Assembly: GCA_013297775.1 (NCBI GenBank)
Contig: JAAFIL010000030.1
Location: forward strand, 1-43,060
Direction of reading: 5' to 3'
DNA: 43,060 nucleotides
DNA from: Bacteroidota bacterium
Lineage (GTDB): Bacteria > Bacteroidota > Bacteroidia > B-17B0 > Aurantibacillaceae
The notes under the pieces were generated by a model that saw only the letters and a program-made list of their open reading frames with translations, made no database searches and was not told the origin of the DNA. Of this stretch, positions 17,458 to 26,922 are shown piece by piece; within the stretch, counting starts at the first letter, position 1; each line of letters starts with the position of its first letter. The position numbers and the translations under genes are program-made.

Positions 17458-18165
17458 ATGAAAGTATTTACTTGTTTTAAATCGTTAAATATCAGCCCCT
17501 TTTTAATCGGAATGAGTTTATTTAGCACAACAAATTGCACCATTCAAAAAACAATTAGTACTGATAATCCTCCTGTAGGAGTTGTTACGCAAACACCTCA
17601 AGTCAATACAGTTACCGATGTAGATGGCAATGTTTACAATACTATAAGAATTGGAAATCAAGTTTGGATGGTAGAAAATTTAAAAACAACAAAATACAAT
17701 GATGGCACTCCCATAAGTATAATGGCTGCTAAAGATGCTACAACAGGTGTTTACTATTCATACGAGGGTACCGATGCTAATTCAGCATTTGGGAAATGGT
17801 ATAATTGGTATGCCGTAAACTCTGGGAAACTAGCACCTAAAGGTTGGCACATTCCAACTACAGATGAATTTAATTTACTAATTAGTACTTTAGGTACTAA
17901 TGCTGGTGGAAAAATGAAAACAACAACTGTTTGGTTAACACCTAATGCTGGGGCAGATAATACAAGTGGATTTAGTGTACTGCCAGCTGGATTTAAGGGC
18001 AGTGCTGCTTTTACTAACATCGGAAAAGCCGCTTTTTTTTGGGTAAATAACGAACGTAATATTGGGCAAGCTAATTATTTCAAACTCGATTATAACTTTG
18101 CCACAGTTACTTCTAATGGTGCTAATAAAGTATTTGGTTATTCGGTACGTTGTGTAAAAGATTAA
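17458..18165 (+). CDS. FISUMP-domain lipoprotein
   Basis: A 235-residue protein with a probable lipoprotein signal (ISPFLIGMSLFSTTNC, Cys ~27) and then the Fibrobacter succinogenes major paralogous domain. Diagnostic strings are DVDGNVYNTIRIGNQVWMVENLKTTKYNDG, GKWYNWYAV, PKGWHIPTTDEFN, GFSVLPAGFK and the terminal SVRCVKD, covering nearly the whole mature protein. FISUMP proteins are surface-exposed, lectin-fold-like lipoproteins of Bacteroidota and Fibrobacteres with no defined activity. The gene stands alone, with a -7 box upstream and a degraded region downstream. Confidence 0.9.
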   Translation: MKVFTCFKSLNISPFLIGMSLFSTTNCTIQKTISTDNPPVGVVTQTPQVNTVTDVDGNVYNTIRIGNQVWMVENLKTTKYNDGTPISIMAAKDATTGVYYSYEGTDANSAFGKWYNWYAVNSGKLAPKGWHIPTTDEFNLLISTLGTNAGGKMKTTTVWLTPNAGADNTSGFSVLPAGFKGSAAFTNIGKAAFFWVNNERNIGQANYFKLDYNFATVTSNGANKVFGYSVRCVKD

Positions 18166-18178
18166 TTATCTGTATTTT

Positions 18179-18349
18179 TTGACAGAAGAAAAAGCATATA
18201 GTAAAACCCAAAAAATAAATCGTCAAAGCAAATTGGCATATATCTTCTTAATTGGAGGTTCAGTATTTGCCTCGCTTGCTTCCTTTTTGTTCCATCGAAC
18301 TCTAACATTTTCTTCAACGGACACATCATTTAAGCCTTATCAAAATTAG
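18179..18349 (+). CDS. Possible small single-TM protein (56 aa)
   Basis: From TTG at 18179 an open frame of 56 codons encodes a charged N-terminus (TEEKAYSKTQKINRQSK), one hydrophobic segment (LAYIFLIGGSVFASLASFLF) and a short polar tail. It begins 13 bases after the FISUMP stop, so it could be co-transcribed. There is no visible ribosome binding site, which is normal in this phylum. The organised charge-TM-tail layout is the only evidence; it could equally be a fragment. Confidence 0.3.
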   Translation: MTEEKAYSKTQKINRQSKLAYIFLIGGSVFASLASFLFHRTLTFSSTDTSFKPYQN

Positions 18350-18588
18350 GGCAAATACTTAGCAGGTATTTGAGCCATCTGGTGCTGAGGTAACACTTTA
18401 AAAAGTACAACTGGGCTGTAGCTTTCTCTACGATCAATACTTTTTCCTTTTTGATACTACTTTTGAAGTTCTGATTCAATGTTTATAGCTTCAGGAATAA
18501 TAGTTACTTGGTCAAATACGTTTGTAGGTATTTTTCTGTGTTCAACAACGATGTCTACAAAAGATGGAAGATTACTTTTCTTAATCAT
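18346..18588 (-). pseudogene. Remnant of an IS5-like transposase N-terminus
   Basis: On the minus strand the frame reads MIKKSNLPSFVDIVVEHRK ... NIESELQK, then an amber codon at 18457-18459, then YQKGKSIDRRESYSPVVLFK in the same frame up to a TAA at 18346-18348. The second part matches the motif KGKSVDGRPxYSPLxLFKM found near the N-terminus of IS5-family transposases, and the first part fits their leader. The catalytic DDE domain is missing and the sequence after VLFKVLPQ no longer resembles the family. It is therefore a truncated, nonsense-mutated relic. Assignment rests on motif memory, not on a search. Confidence 0.5.
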
Positions 18589-18660
18589 AGTCAAAGATAC
18601 AGAGTATATCAAATCAAAAAAATCAATTACACCAATAGTTTCAGACAATTTCTTGTTGAA

Positions 18661-18912
18661 CCGTAATTTTAAGAAATCGTGTACTTTAGAATAAAATAGC
18701 AAACTCTGTAAAACGCTTAAAATCAATATTTAAAAATGAGTTAGATGGAATAAACAGTTGCAATCGTGGTGAAAGACAAAAGCTGCAAGGATATGAGGAA
18801 GCGCAGGTTCGAGGACTGTAAGAATAGCTGAAGCCATTTTGAAGACCGTTGAACCGAGCATTTCTAAGCTGCGGCAGATTTTGTTTTGTAATAGATTTCA
18901 ACTGTCTATTTA
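18661..18912 (+). repeat. Composite dispersed repeat (R copy joined to ~160-bp repeat copy 2)
   Basis: 18661-18750 repeats 12046-12140 (ATTTTAAGAAA, CTCTGTAAAACGCTTAAAAT, ATGAGTTAGATGGAA). 18751-18912 repeats 7354-7533 (GGTTCGAGGACTGTAAG, GAACCGAGCATTTCTAA, TTTTGTAATAGATTTCAAC). The two modules abut directly here. A short minus-strand ORF over this region is a shadow of the repeat. Confidence 0.68.
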
Positions 18913-18978
18913 CGCTTGAAAGACCACTGTTTATTGCTTACGGCTACTCATTTTGTATTCATAGTATTGAGTACTAAA

Positions 18979-19152
18979 AATCCTACCAACACGATAATTT
19001 TTTTAGATGTTTAAGGTAAAATAATAGTAGAACTTCAAAATCAAAACAATCCAGAAATCCAAATAAATACAAAAGAATTTAAGCAAGGCGTATATTTTGT
19101 TAAGATTAAAAATAGTATTAGTTTTATAATTCATAAATTAATTGTAAGTTAA
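18979..19152 (+). pseudogene. Orphan T9SS type A sorting-domain fragment
   Basis: The frame reads NPTNTIIFLDV, a TAA stop, then GKIIVELQNQNNPEIQINT, KEFKQGVYFVKIKN and IIHKLIVS before a final TAA at 19150-19152. This is the shape of a T9SS type A C-terminal sorting domain (NPxxxxI ... D..GK ... L..G.Y.V.I ... KLIV). No cargo domain lies upstream; the preceding bases are repeats. It is the tail of a secreted-protein gene destroyed by deletion or repeat insertion, with an in-frame stop at the first strand turn. The next gene's ATG follows its stop with no gap. Confidence 0.6.
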
Positions 19153-20006
19153 ATGAACTTAAAAACAGCAATAAAATTAGCCCTTCCCAAGTATCAAAAA
19201 TTAATTTTAGATTATAAAGTTGAATTTAAACCTCGTTATGGCTATGGATTAAAACCACATAAACTATTGTTTGACATTATTAATCAAAATAGAAGTGAGT
19301 ATGAATCATTTATCTCTGATATTCTAAATAACAAAAACACATTTTATTCTATCAAGCCATCAAACATCGAAACAAATGAGAACGAACCAGCTTGGAATAA
19401 TGATTTTTTCCAGGCTTAGATATTGTTTCGCTTTATACAATGATAAAAAAATATGGCCCTAAAAAATACATTGAGGTAGGCTCTGGCAATTCAACTAAAG
19501 TAGCAAAAAAGGCAATTGTAGATAATAAATTAAATACGACCATAACCTCAATAGACCCTTTTCCTCGTGCTAATATAGATCATTTAGCCGATACCGTAAT
19601 TAGAAAACCATTAGAGACATTTACCGATTTTAGTTTTATTGTTGATGAACTAGAGGCTAACGACATCTTGTTTATTGATAATTCGCACCGTTGTTTGCCA
19701 AACTCTGATGCTACGGTTACTTTCTTAGAGCTATTACCAAACTTAAAAAAAGGTGTAATTGTTCACATACACGATATTTATATCCCTTACGATTACCCAC
19801 AATTTATGTGCGACCGTTTTTATTCTGAGCAATATACCTTAGCTGCATTTATAATAGCTAACCCACAGAAATATAAGCCTATTTTCCCTTGTATTTTTGT
19901 TAGTGAAGATAAAGATTTATCGCAAAAATTAAATCCAGTTTGGGAATCGGAGAACACCAAAAACGTTGAAAAACACGGAGGTTCCTTTTGGTTGCAGATA
20001 AGCTGA
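19153..20006 (+). pseudogene. Class I SAM methyltransferase, interrupted by a one-base frameshift
   Basis: Two frames together encode one ~284-residue protein. The first (19153-19419) ends ...EPAWNNDFF then shifts; the second, entered at 19410, continues PGLDIVSLYT and MIKKYGPKKYIEVGSGNSTK. The switch lies in a run of six T (19404-19409); one more T restores the frame. The Rossmann SAM motif is YIEVGSGNSTKVAKKA, followed by ITSIDPFPRA, DILFIDNSH, VHIHDIYIPYDYPQFMCDRF and the terminal HGGSFWLQI, matching the Methyltransf_24-like family common in surface-glycan loci. It may be a true recent mutation, a phase-variable tract or an assembly error; the rest of the sequence shows no decay. Substrate unknown; proximity to the polysaccharide operon suggests sugar or lipid methylation. 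Confidence 0.75.
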
Positions 20007-21797
20007 TTATAGTATTTTCTTCGCCCTTTTAATATCTTCTAATTGACCTTTTGGAATAGCATTAATTAATTTCTTTGTGTAATCGCTAACTGGATTTGAG
20101 TAGAGTTTGTCAGCATCTCCCATCTCTTCTATTTTTCCGTTTTTCATAACAATCATTCGGTCGCTCATAAATTTAACCACACTTAAATCGTGACTAATAA
20201 AAATATAAGTGAACTTAAACTCTTTCTTTAAATCGTTGAGTAAGTTTAATACTTGAGCCTGAACGCTCACATCTAAAGCACTTACACTCTCGTCGCAAAT
20301 AATAAACGAGGGATTTAAAACTAAAGCCCGCGCAATGCAAACCCGTTGCCGCTGCCCCCCACTAAACTCGTGTGGATAACGTTTAAAATGCTTAGCCTCT
20401 AATCCTACTTTCTCTAATAACTCCATTACTTTATCGCGGCGAGCCGAATTATTTTTACCAATGCCATGAAAACTCATCGGCTCCATTAACGCATCACCAA
20501 TAGTTATACGCGGATTTAAAGAAGAATAGGGATCTTGAAAAATTATTTGTAAACTTTTTCGGTGTTCTCTAAAATCGCGTTCACGCATGCTTAATAACTC
20601 TTCGCGCTTATAAAAAATTTGACCACTGTGTGCTTTTACTAATTTTAAAATAGTACGCCCAAGAGTTGTTTTGCCACAGCCGCTTTCGCCTACTAATCCT
20701 AGTGTTTCGCCTTCAAACACATCAAAACTAACATCGTCAACAGCTTTGGTGTATTCTGATACTTTTCCGAAAAATGTTTTTTTAGAAGGAAACCATGTTT
20801 TTACGTTTTTGAGCTCTAATATTTTTTGTCCGGCATATAAGTGTTGATGGCTTAGTAAACGTTCGCCGCTTGTAATGGTAACATTATTAATAGCTTCATA
20901 CACATTTTGCGCAATGCTTACTATTTCGCCATTTGGTTTACGTTCCATAAAATCGCTCACCACAGGTAAACGCTTTAAACGCTTGTTGAGCGGCGGACGA
21001 CAAGCCAATAAACTTTTAGTATAAGGATGTTGAGGATTAGAAAAAATTTCGTAAACACTACCTTGCTCAACAATTTCGCCTTTATACATCACTACCACTT
21101 TATCGGCTAACTCGGCTATAACGCCTAAATCGTGCGTGATAAATAAAATACCCATGTTGTGTAAACGCTGCAACTTTTGCATTAGCTCCAAAATTGTTTT
21201 TTGAACGGTTACATCTAGTGCCGTGGTTGGCTCATCGGCAATTAAAATATTGGGATGACAACAAATAGCCATAGCTATCATTACCCGTTGTTTTTGCCCG
21301 CCACTTAATTGATGCGGATACCTATCGAGCATCAAAATGGGAGCTGGTAATTGCACCTCGGTAAACAATTCTATAACACGTTGTTTCGCATCTATGTACG
21401 AAATAGATTTATTGTGTAAACGTATTGCTTCAATAACTTGGTCGCCACAAGTCATTACCGGATTTAAAGAAGTCATTGGCTCCTGAAAAATCATAGCAAT
21501 TTCGTTGCCTCGGTAACGGCGCATTTGAGCTTCCTTGAGTTGAACTAAATCAACGGTGGTATTATCTTTTGTGTGATAAATGATTTCGCCCCCAGTTACC
21601 TTGCCCGGCGGATTAGGAATTAATTGCATGATGGATAAAGAGGTTACGGATTTACCCGAGCCGCTCTCGCCTACTATGCCAATGGTTTCGCCTTTGTGCA
21701 AGGTAAAACTGATTTGATTGACCGCTTTAATACGCTCTTCTTCCGTTTTAAATTCTGTAACTAAATTTTTAACCTCTAGTAAACGCGTTAACTCCAT
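20007..21797 (-). CDS. Fused double ATP-binding protein of a peptide/nickel-type ABC transporter
   Basis: 596 residues with two complete ABC ATPase domains, equivalent to DppD plus DppF (YejF/GsiA type). Domain 1: Walker A GESGSGKS (~41-48), signature LSGGQKQR, Walker B ILIADEPTTALD. The interdomain segment carries the oligopeptide-transporter C-terminal motif HPYTKSLLACRP. Domain 2: GESGCGKT, FSGGQRQR and FIICDESVSALD, ending with a second SDYTKKLINAIP motif. It should power uptake of oligopeptides at the inner membrane. No permease or binding protein is adjacent, so the partners lie elsewhere; solitary fused ATPases of this type are usual in Bacteroidota. Its stop abuts that of the convergent methyltransferase gene with no space for a terminator. 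Confidence 0.92.
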   Translation of the reverse strand: MELTRLLEVKNLVTEFKTEEERIKAVNQISFTLHKGETIGIVGESGSGKSVTSLSIMQLIPNPPGKVTGGEIIYHTKDNTTVDLVQLKEAQMRRYRGNEIAMIFQEPMTSLNPVMTCGDQVIEAIRLHNKSISYIDAKQRVIELFTEVQLPAPILMLDRYPHQLSGGQKQRVMIAMAICCHPNILIADEPTTALDVTVQKTILELMQKLQRLHNMGILFITHDLGVIAELADKVVVMYKGEIVEQGSVYEIFSNPQHPYTKSLLACRPPLNKRLKRLPVVSDFMERKPNGEIVSIAQNVYEAINNVTITSGERLLSHQHLYAGQKILELKNVKTWFPSKKTFFGKVSEYTKAVDDVSFDVFEGETLGLVGESGCGKTTLGRTILKLVKAHSGQIFYKREELLSMRERDFREHRKSLQIIFQDPYSSLNPRITIGDALMEPMSFHGIGKNNSARRDKVMELLEKVGLEAKHFKRYPHEFSGGQRQRVCIARALVLNPSFIICDESVSALDVSVQAQVLNLLNDLKKEFKFTYIFISHDLSVVKFMSDRMIVMKNGKIEEMGDADKLYSNPVSDYTKKLINAIPKGQLEDIKRAKKIL

Positions 21798-22000
21798 TAA
21801 TACACCTCAAAAGGTCGAATTAACTAAAATATTTCAGAATAAAAAAGACTTTGGACGAATTTTACTAAACCTTGAAGTGTTCATAGCTTTCTTCAATTTA
21901 AAACTATTCTAAATAATGCTGCTAACGCCTGTAAAACAAGCGTTTGGAGGCCTACAACAAATAGTTTTTTAACATTTAACAGAAAGCCTAAAACCATTAC

Positions 22001-22031
22001 TTGGTTATAAGTGTTCTCCTTAATACATTTG
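22001..22031 (+). promoter_or_regulatory. Promoter of the sdhCAB operon
   Basis: TTG (22001-22003), 20-base spacer, TACATTTG (22024-22031), 29 bases before the sdhC ATG. The rest of 21798-22000 shows no gene. Confidence 0.7.
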
Positions 22032-22060
22032 TACGATTTTATTAAAAGATTTTTCAAATT

Positions 22061-22741
22061 ATGAGCAATTCAAAAGGGTTTTTAAAGTCCTCAATCGGTC
22101 GAAAAGCCATCATGGGCTTAACAGGTTTATTTTTGGTAACGTTTTTAATCGTTCACGTATCCATTAACTCTTTATTATTTGTTGGCGATAGCGGTGCAAC
22201 GTTTAATGCCGCTGCTAATTTTATGGCGCACAATCCTGTTATACGCGTTGTAGAAATTGGCTTGTTTGCTGGGCTTATCCTTCACACCGTTCAAGCCTTA
22301 TTACTTACTTTAGCCAACAGAAAAGCCCGTCCGCAAGGGTATGCCGTTGTTAATGGAGCGGCCAATAGTTCTTGGTATTCGCGTTCAATGGGGCTTTTAG
22401 GAACGCTATTACTTTTGTTTTTAGTAATGCACCTTTACCATTTTTGGTGGCCAACCAAAGTAGCTGTGTTTACCGACCACGAACACAATACGTTTGATGA
22501 AATTAAAGCTGTATTTACCGACGGAACAATGGGCATTATCTCTGTTTTGTTGTACGTGATTGGATGTATCTCCTTAGCCTATCACCTATTACACGGGTTT
22601 CAATCGGGTTTTCAAACATTAGGTTTAAATCATAAAAAATACACCCCACTTATTAAAAAAACTGGTATTGGATTTTCCATTATCGTTTCGCTCTTATTTG
22701 CACTTATGCCAATAGGTTTCTTAATAGGTTTCATTAAATAA
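22061..22741 (+). CDS. sdhC: Succinate dehydrogenase cytochrome b subunit
   Basis: 226 residues with five predicted membrane helices: ~18-40, ~62-85, ~105-127, ~155-178 and ~203-225. Histidines in or near the helices (IVHVS, LILHTVQ, VMHLYHFWW, AYHLLHGFQSG) are suited to ligate two b haems, as in the single-subunit, dihaem anchor of B. subtilis- and Wolinella-type complexes and of Bacteroidota. It anchors SdhAB in the inner membrane and transfers electrons to or from menaquinone. First gene of the sdhCAB operon; sdhA starts 21 bases later. Confidence 0.93.
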   Translation: MSNSKGFLKSSIGRKAIMGLTGLFLVTFLIVHVSINSLLFVGDSGATFNAAANFMAHNPVIRVVEIGLFAGLILHTVQALLLTLANRKARPQGYAVVNGAANSSWYSRSMGLLGTLLLLFLVMHLYHFWWPTKVAVFTDHEHNTFDEIKAVFTDGTMGIISVLLYVIGCISLAYHLLHGFQSGFQTLGLNHKKYTPLIKKTGIGFSIIVSLLFALMPIGFLIGFIK

Positions 22742-22762
22742 TTAATAAAAAACATCTGATAT

Positions 22763-24775
22763 ATGGCTACTTCACCCAAATTAGATTCAAAAATTCCTGA
22801 TGGTCCTTTAGACCAAAAATGGACAAAATACCGAAGCACAGTGGCTTTGGTAAACCCTGCTAATAAACGTAACTTAGAAGTTATTGTAGTCGGTTCTGGT
22901 TTAGCTGGTGCCTCTGCTGCCGCTTCCTTAGCCGAAATGGGTTATAAAGTAAAAGTATTTTGTTTTCAAGACTCGCCACGTCGAGCGCACTCTATTGCCG
23001 CACAAGGTGGTATTAATGCTGCTAAAAACTATCAAAACGATGGCGACAGCATTTACCGTTTATTTTACGACACCATAAAAGGTGGCGATTATCGCTCCCG
23101 CGAAGCGAACGTACACCGTTTATCGGAAGTTTCGGGAAGCATTATTGACCAATGCGTGGCGCAAGGTGTACCCTTTGCTCGCGAGTACGGCGGCTTATTA
23201 AGCAACCGCTCGTTTGGAGGAACCCAAGTGCAACGTACATTTTATGCAGCGGGTCAAACGGGGCAACAATTATTATTAGGAGCCTACTCTGCCCTACAAC
23301 GCCAAGTAGGAATGGGTGCTGTAAAATTATATGCACGCCACGAAATGTTGGATGTGGTGAACATTGATGGTAAATGCCAAGGGATTATTGCACGCCATTC
23401 TGTAACGGGTCAACTAGAGCGTCATTTTGGTCATGCTGTTCTTTTATGCACGGGTGGTTATGGCAATGTATTTTTCCTTTCGACCAATGCCATGGGTAGC
23501 AATGTTACTGCGGCTTGGAAGGCTCATAAAAAAGGTGCTTTTTTCAGCAATCCATGTTACACACAAATTCATCCTACTTGCATTCCTGTTAGTGGTGAAC
23601 ACCAATCGAAACTAACGCTCATGTCCGAATCGTTGCGTAACGACGGGCGCATTTGGGTGCCAAAAAACAAAGCCGATGCCGAAGCCATTCGTGCCGGAAA
23701 ATTAGACCCTAACAACTTAAAAGAAGACGATCGCGATTATTACTTAGAGCGTCGTTACCCCGCATTTGGTAATTTAGTGCCTCGCGATGTGGCCAGCCGT
23801 GCGGCTAAAGAACGTTGCGATGCTGGTTTTGGCGTTAACGGAACTGGGCAAGCCGTTTATTTGGATTTTGCCTTTAACATGAAATACAAATACGGTAAAA
23901 TAGAAGCCACTAAAAAAGGAATCGAAAACCCAACCGAAGCACAGTTAGATGAATTTGGACATGCCGTAATTAAAGAAAAGTATGGCAACTTGTTTGACAT
24001 GTATGCGCAAATTACTGGCGTAGATCCTTATAAAAACCCAATGCAAATATACCCAGCGGTGCATTACACCATGGGCGGTTTGTGGGTTGATTACAACTTA
24101 ATGACTACTGTGCCAGGTTTATACGCCTTGGGTGAAGCCAATTTTAGCGATCACGGTGCTAACCGCTTAGGAGCGAGTGCGCTTATGCAAGGCTTAGCCG
24201 ATGGGTATTTTGTTATTCCTTACACCATTGGTTCTTATCTATCGAAAGAGATTAGTACCAAAGCCATTTCTTTAGACCACGAAGCTTTTGTTAAAGCGGA
24301 ACAAGACGTGCAAGAACGTATCAATAAATTATTAAGCATCAAAGGCACTAAAACTGTGGATTATTTCCATAAACGTTTAGGCAAAGTGATATGGGATAAG
24401 TGCGGCATGGCACGCAACGCCGAAGGTTTAAAATGGGCCATTGAAGAAGTGCGTCGCATACGCGAAGAGTTTTGGAAAGATGTGCGTGTGCCAGGTGAAG
24501 CTAATGAATTTAATCCAGAGTTAGAAAAAGCAGGTCGTGTGGCCGATTTCATTGAGTTGGGCGAATTAATGTGCAAAGATGCCTTAGAGCGTAACGAAAG
24601 TTGTGGTGGGCATTTCCGCGAAGAATACCAAGCCGCCGACGGTGAAGCCGAACGCGATGATGAAAATTTTGCTTATGTAGCAGCATGGGAATTAAAAGAA
24701 GTTGGTAATTGGGAACTGCACAAAGAAGAATTAGTTTATGAGAATATTAAAATTGCTAAACGTAGCTATAAATAA
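22763..24775 (+). CDS. sdhA: Succinate dehydrogenase / fumarate reductase flavoprotein subunit
   Basis: 670 residues, usual for the Bacteroidota/B. subtilis-like type. The FAD-binding Rossmann motif is [17 protein letters not shown] (~43-59). The covalent-FAD histidine region is [11 protein letters not shown]. Substrate-site residues occur in [14 protein letters not shown], in VHYTMGG and in [11 protein letters not shown]. It oxidises succinate to fumarate in the TCA cycle and passes electrons to SdhB. It follows sdhC by 21 bases and precedes sdhB by 15 bases. No truncation or odd residue was seen. Confidence 0.95.
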   Translation: MATSPKLDSKIPDGPLDQKWTKYRSTVALVNPANKRNLEVIVVGSGLAGASAAASLAEMGYKVKVFCFQDSPRRAHSIAAQGGINAAKNYQNDGDSIYRLFYDTIKGGDYRSREANVHRLSEVSGSIIDQCVAQGVPFAREYGGLLSNRSFGGTQVQRTFYAAGQTGQQLLLGAYSALQRQVGMGAVKLYARHEMLDVVNIDGKCQGIIARHSVTGQLERHFGHAVLLCTGGYGNVFFLSTNAMGSNVTAAWKAHKKGAFFSNPCYTQIHPTCIPVSGEHQSKLTLMSESLRNDGRIWVPKNKADAEAIRAGKLDPNNLKEDDRDYYLERRYPAFGNLVPRDVASRAAKERCDAGFGVNGTGQAVYLDFAFNMKYKYGKIEATKKGIENPTEAQLDEFGHAVIKEKYGNLFDMYAQITGVDPYKNPMQIYPAVHYTMGGLWVDYNLMTTVPGLYALGEANFSDHGANRLGASALMQGLADGYFVIPYTIGSYLSKEISTKAISLDHEAFVKAEQDVQERINKLLSIKGTKTVDYFHKRLGKVIWDKCGMARNAEGLKWAIEEVRRIREEFWKDVRVPGEANEFNPELEKAGRVADFIELGELMCKDALERNESCGGHFREEYQAADGEAERDDENFAYVAAWELKEVGNWELHKEELVYENIKIAKRSYK

Positions 24776-24790
24776 TTAAAACGCATTAAG

Positions 24791-25567
24791 ATGGCTGGAA
24801 CAAGCGGAAAAACAATAAACGTTACCATTAAAGTGTGGCGTCAAAAAAATAAAAATCAAAAAGGACAATTTGAAACCCACCCTATGAAAGGGGTATCGGT
24901 GGATATGTCTTTCCTTGAAATGTTTGATGTATTAAACGATCGTTTAATTACCGAAGGAAAAGACCCTGTTGCATTTGACCACGATTGCCGCGAAGGTATT
25001 TGTGGCATGTGTAGTATGTATATTAATGGTCGTCCGCATGGGCCTAAGCAAGGCGTTACTACTTGCCAATTACACATGCGTAGTTTTAAAGATGGCGATA
25101 CTATTGTTGTTGAACCTTGGCGTAGTGCGGCGTTTCCTGTTGTAAAAGATTTAGCGGTAGATCGTAGTGCATTTGACCGCATCATTGCATCAGGTGGCTT
25201 TGTATCGGTAAACACAGGTAATGCCCGCGATGCGAATAGTATTTTAATTCCGAAAGATGATGCCGACCAAGCCTTTAATGCCGCCGCTTGCATTGGCTGC
25301 GGTGCTTGTGTGGCAGCTTGTAAAAACGGAAGTGCTATGTTATTTGTTAGTGCCAAAGTATCGCAATTGGCTTTGTTGCCACAAGGACAAATTGAACGCG
25401 ACGAAAGGGTATTGAACATGGTGAACCAAATGGATGAAGAAGGGTTTGGGAATTGCACCAACACCGCAGCTTGCGAAGCCGAATGCCCGAAAGGCATAAG
25501 CCTCGAAAACATTGCCCGCTTGAACCGTGAATACATTAGTGCAAGCAACTTTGCTAACCGTAAGTAA
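24791..25567 (+). CDS. sdhB: Succinate dehydrogenase iron-sulfur subunit
   Basis: 258 residues. The N-terminal ferredoxin domain holds the 2Fe-2S motif [15 protein letters not shown]. The C-terminal domain holds [17 protein letters not shown] for the 4Fe-4S cluster and [15 protein letters not shown] for the 3Fe-4S cluster and return cysteine. It relays electrons from FAD in SdhA to the haems of SdhC. It is the last gene of the operon. An antisense frame of 230 codons over this gene is a codon-bias shadow. Confidence 0.95.
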   Translation: MAGTSGKTINVTIKVWRQKNKNQKGQFETHPMKGVSVDMSFLEMFDVLNDRLITEGKDPVAFDHDCREGICGMCSMYINGRPHGPKQGVTTCQLHMRSFKDGDTIVVEPWRSAAFPVVKDLAVDRSAFDRIIASGGFVSVNTGNARDANSILIPKDDADQAFNAAACIGCGACVAACKNGSAMLFVSAKVSQLALLPQGQIERDERVLNMVNQMDEEGFGNCTNTAACEAECPKGISLENIARLNREYISASNFANRK

Positions 25568-25617
25568 TTGTCTTTAGAATTTAAAGAGGTTTGCGTTTTC
25601 TAAACTTTGTGTTATCA

Positions 25618-25636
25618 AAGTGTATAATTTACACTT
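25618..25636. terminator. Hairpin after sdhB, possible terminator
   Basis: AAGTGTA and TACACTT form a perfect 7-bp stem around a 5-base loop, 50 bases after the sdhB stop. No U-tract follows, so its role as terminator is weak. The rest of 25568-25900 holds no gene that I can see. Confidence 0.3.
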
Positions 25637-25906
25637 AGACTGATTCCTTTCTTTGGGATAAATTTTGTTAGGATAAATACTAAGTGGATTATTGAATTTT
25701 TAATGGTGAAGTTTTTGGTTGAAGATATATTTGCGTTATATATAATCTGTTATCAACTTCTCTTAGTCAAACGTTAGGTAATAATTATAATTTTCATTTT
25801 GTGGGAAACTGCCTTGAAATTTGGTACATTATCAATTTGATTAAAAATAGGTATTAATGTATTTTCTAACGCACTAACATCCAACTCCGATTAAACCTAA
25901 ATTTAT

Positions 25907-25938
25907 TTGTTACAATACGTTAGTTTTTACTAACTTTA
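25907..25938 (+). promoter_or_regulatory. Candidate promoter of the 122-aa exported protein gene
   Basis: TTG (25907-25909), 21-base spacer, TAACTTTA (25931-25938), one mismatch from TAnnTTTG, 25 bases before the ATG. Confidence 0.5.
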
Positions 25939-25963
25939 AAAATTATTTAATCAACTCATTACT

Positions 25964-26332
25964 ATGAAAAATGCTTTAAAGTTAACACTCCTCTTGTTTG
26001 TATTAACATTCACTACCATCAAGGCCCAGTCGGATAGCTCAGATAAATACCCACAAACCGTTACAATTAAAATAATTGAAGGGAATGGTTTTGGTATTTT
26101 AAATGTGAGATCTCGTATGTTTATTACAGACCCAGACAATAATGTCGAAGTTAAAAGACTAAAAAGGTTAAACTACCTTATAAATGGTAATAACGGATTA
26201 GAATTTAACGCTAAAGCTATTCGTCTCGAATTACAAGTTTGGCATAATAAAGGTTTTGAGGTCAAAAGTACAACCAGTTTAGTTCCTAGATTTTACGTGT
26301 CGGTTACAACTATTATTCTGCAAAAAAACTAA
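25964..26332 (+). CDS. Small exported protein of unknown function
   Basis: 122 residues with a clear signal peptide (MKNALKLTLLLFVLTFTTIKA, cut before QSD). The ~100-residue mature part is beta-rich (TVTIKIIEGNGFGIL, AIRLELQVWHN, FYVSVTTIILQK) and probably a single small domain. A GldM C-terminal-like or beta-sandwich fold is conceivable but not shown. No lipobox or sorting domain is present, so it should be periplasmic or released. It stands alone with a plausible promoter; downstream lies about 880 bases of repeat-rich non-coding sequence. I do not recognise the family. Confidence 0.65.
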   Translation: MKNALKLTLLLFVLTFTTIKAQSDSSDKYPQTVTIKIIEGNGFGILNVRSRMFITDPDNNVEVKRLKRLNYLINGNNGLEFNAKAIRLELQVWHNKGFEVKSTTSLVPRFYVSVTTIILQKN

Positions 26333-26697
26333 TAGGTGTGTTGTGTTATTAAAAAAATGATTCTTTTCTTTCTCAACTCGATTTGTTAACTGGGCTTACA
26401 ACTGGATTATCTTATTCATTCATAAGGCTTGTAAATCCTATCGTTTGAGGCTTTATTGATTTTTTTGATAGAAACATGCAGCTATACTTTTAAAAAAGTT
26501 TTACCATCTTCCTTAAAAAATTAAATTAATCATCTTAATAATAATCTATCATTGCTATCTAATAAAAATGACGCTATCGAATATAGATACTTTAATAACT
26601 ACTCGCAAAAATTTAGCTAAGGCTAAAGACTTATTATCCGAGATTATGGACTATCTGTGAAATTTTGGCTTTTACTCTGTACTTATTTTGTTGTAAA

Positions 26698-26922
26698 AAT
26701 TAAGGGTCAGGGTTAAAAGTTGGGGATTGGAAAAATGAAATCAAAAAATTAAAATAAATATGATTTATTTGATGTCGTTTTGAAATGGGTAATAAGTCAA
26801 CGTAGGATAGTGCGTTGGCGACTTATTCTCATTTCAATACGAAAGCGAGTTTGGCTCGCTTATTTTGTCGTTAAAATTAATTCCAACTTTATCCCCAACT
26901 TTTAACCCTGACCCCAAATTTT
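26698..26922. repeat. Nested inverted-repeat element, ~220 bp
   Basis: The outer arms are a perfect 24-bp inverted repeat beginning GGGTCAGGGTTAAAAG (26704-26727 and 26891-26914), extended outward by AAAATT on both sides. A second, inner inverted repeat pairs 26775-26798 with 26820-26842. A third small hairpin AAGCGAG/CTCGCTT (26843-26861) is followed by ATTTTGT. There is no ORF inside. It could be a non-autonomous mobile element or a structured RNA. 26333-26697 shows nothing else. Confidence 0.75.

Noticed and set aside
18686-18901. 71-codon minus-strand frame over the composite repeat
   Set aside because: It reads through repeat modules that lack an equivalent frame in the other copy (7354-7533).
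24856-25548. 230-codon open frame antisense to sdhB
   Set aside because: It lies wholly within sdhB, shows no domain or signal peptide, and is explained by codon bias of the sense gene.
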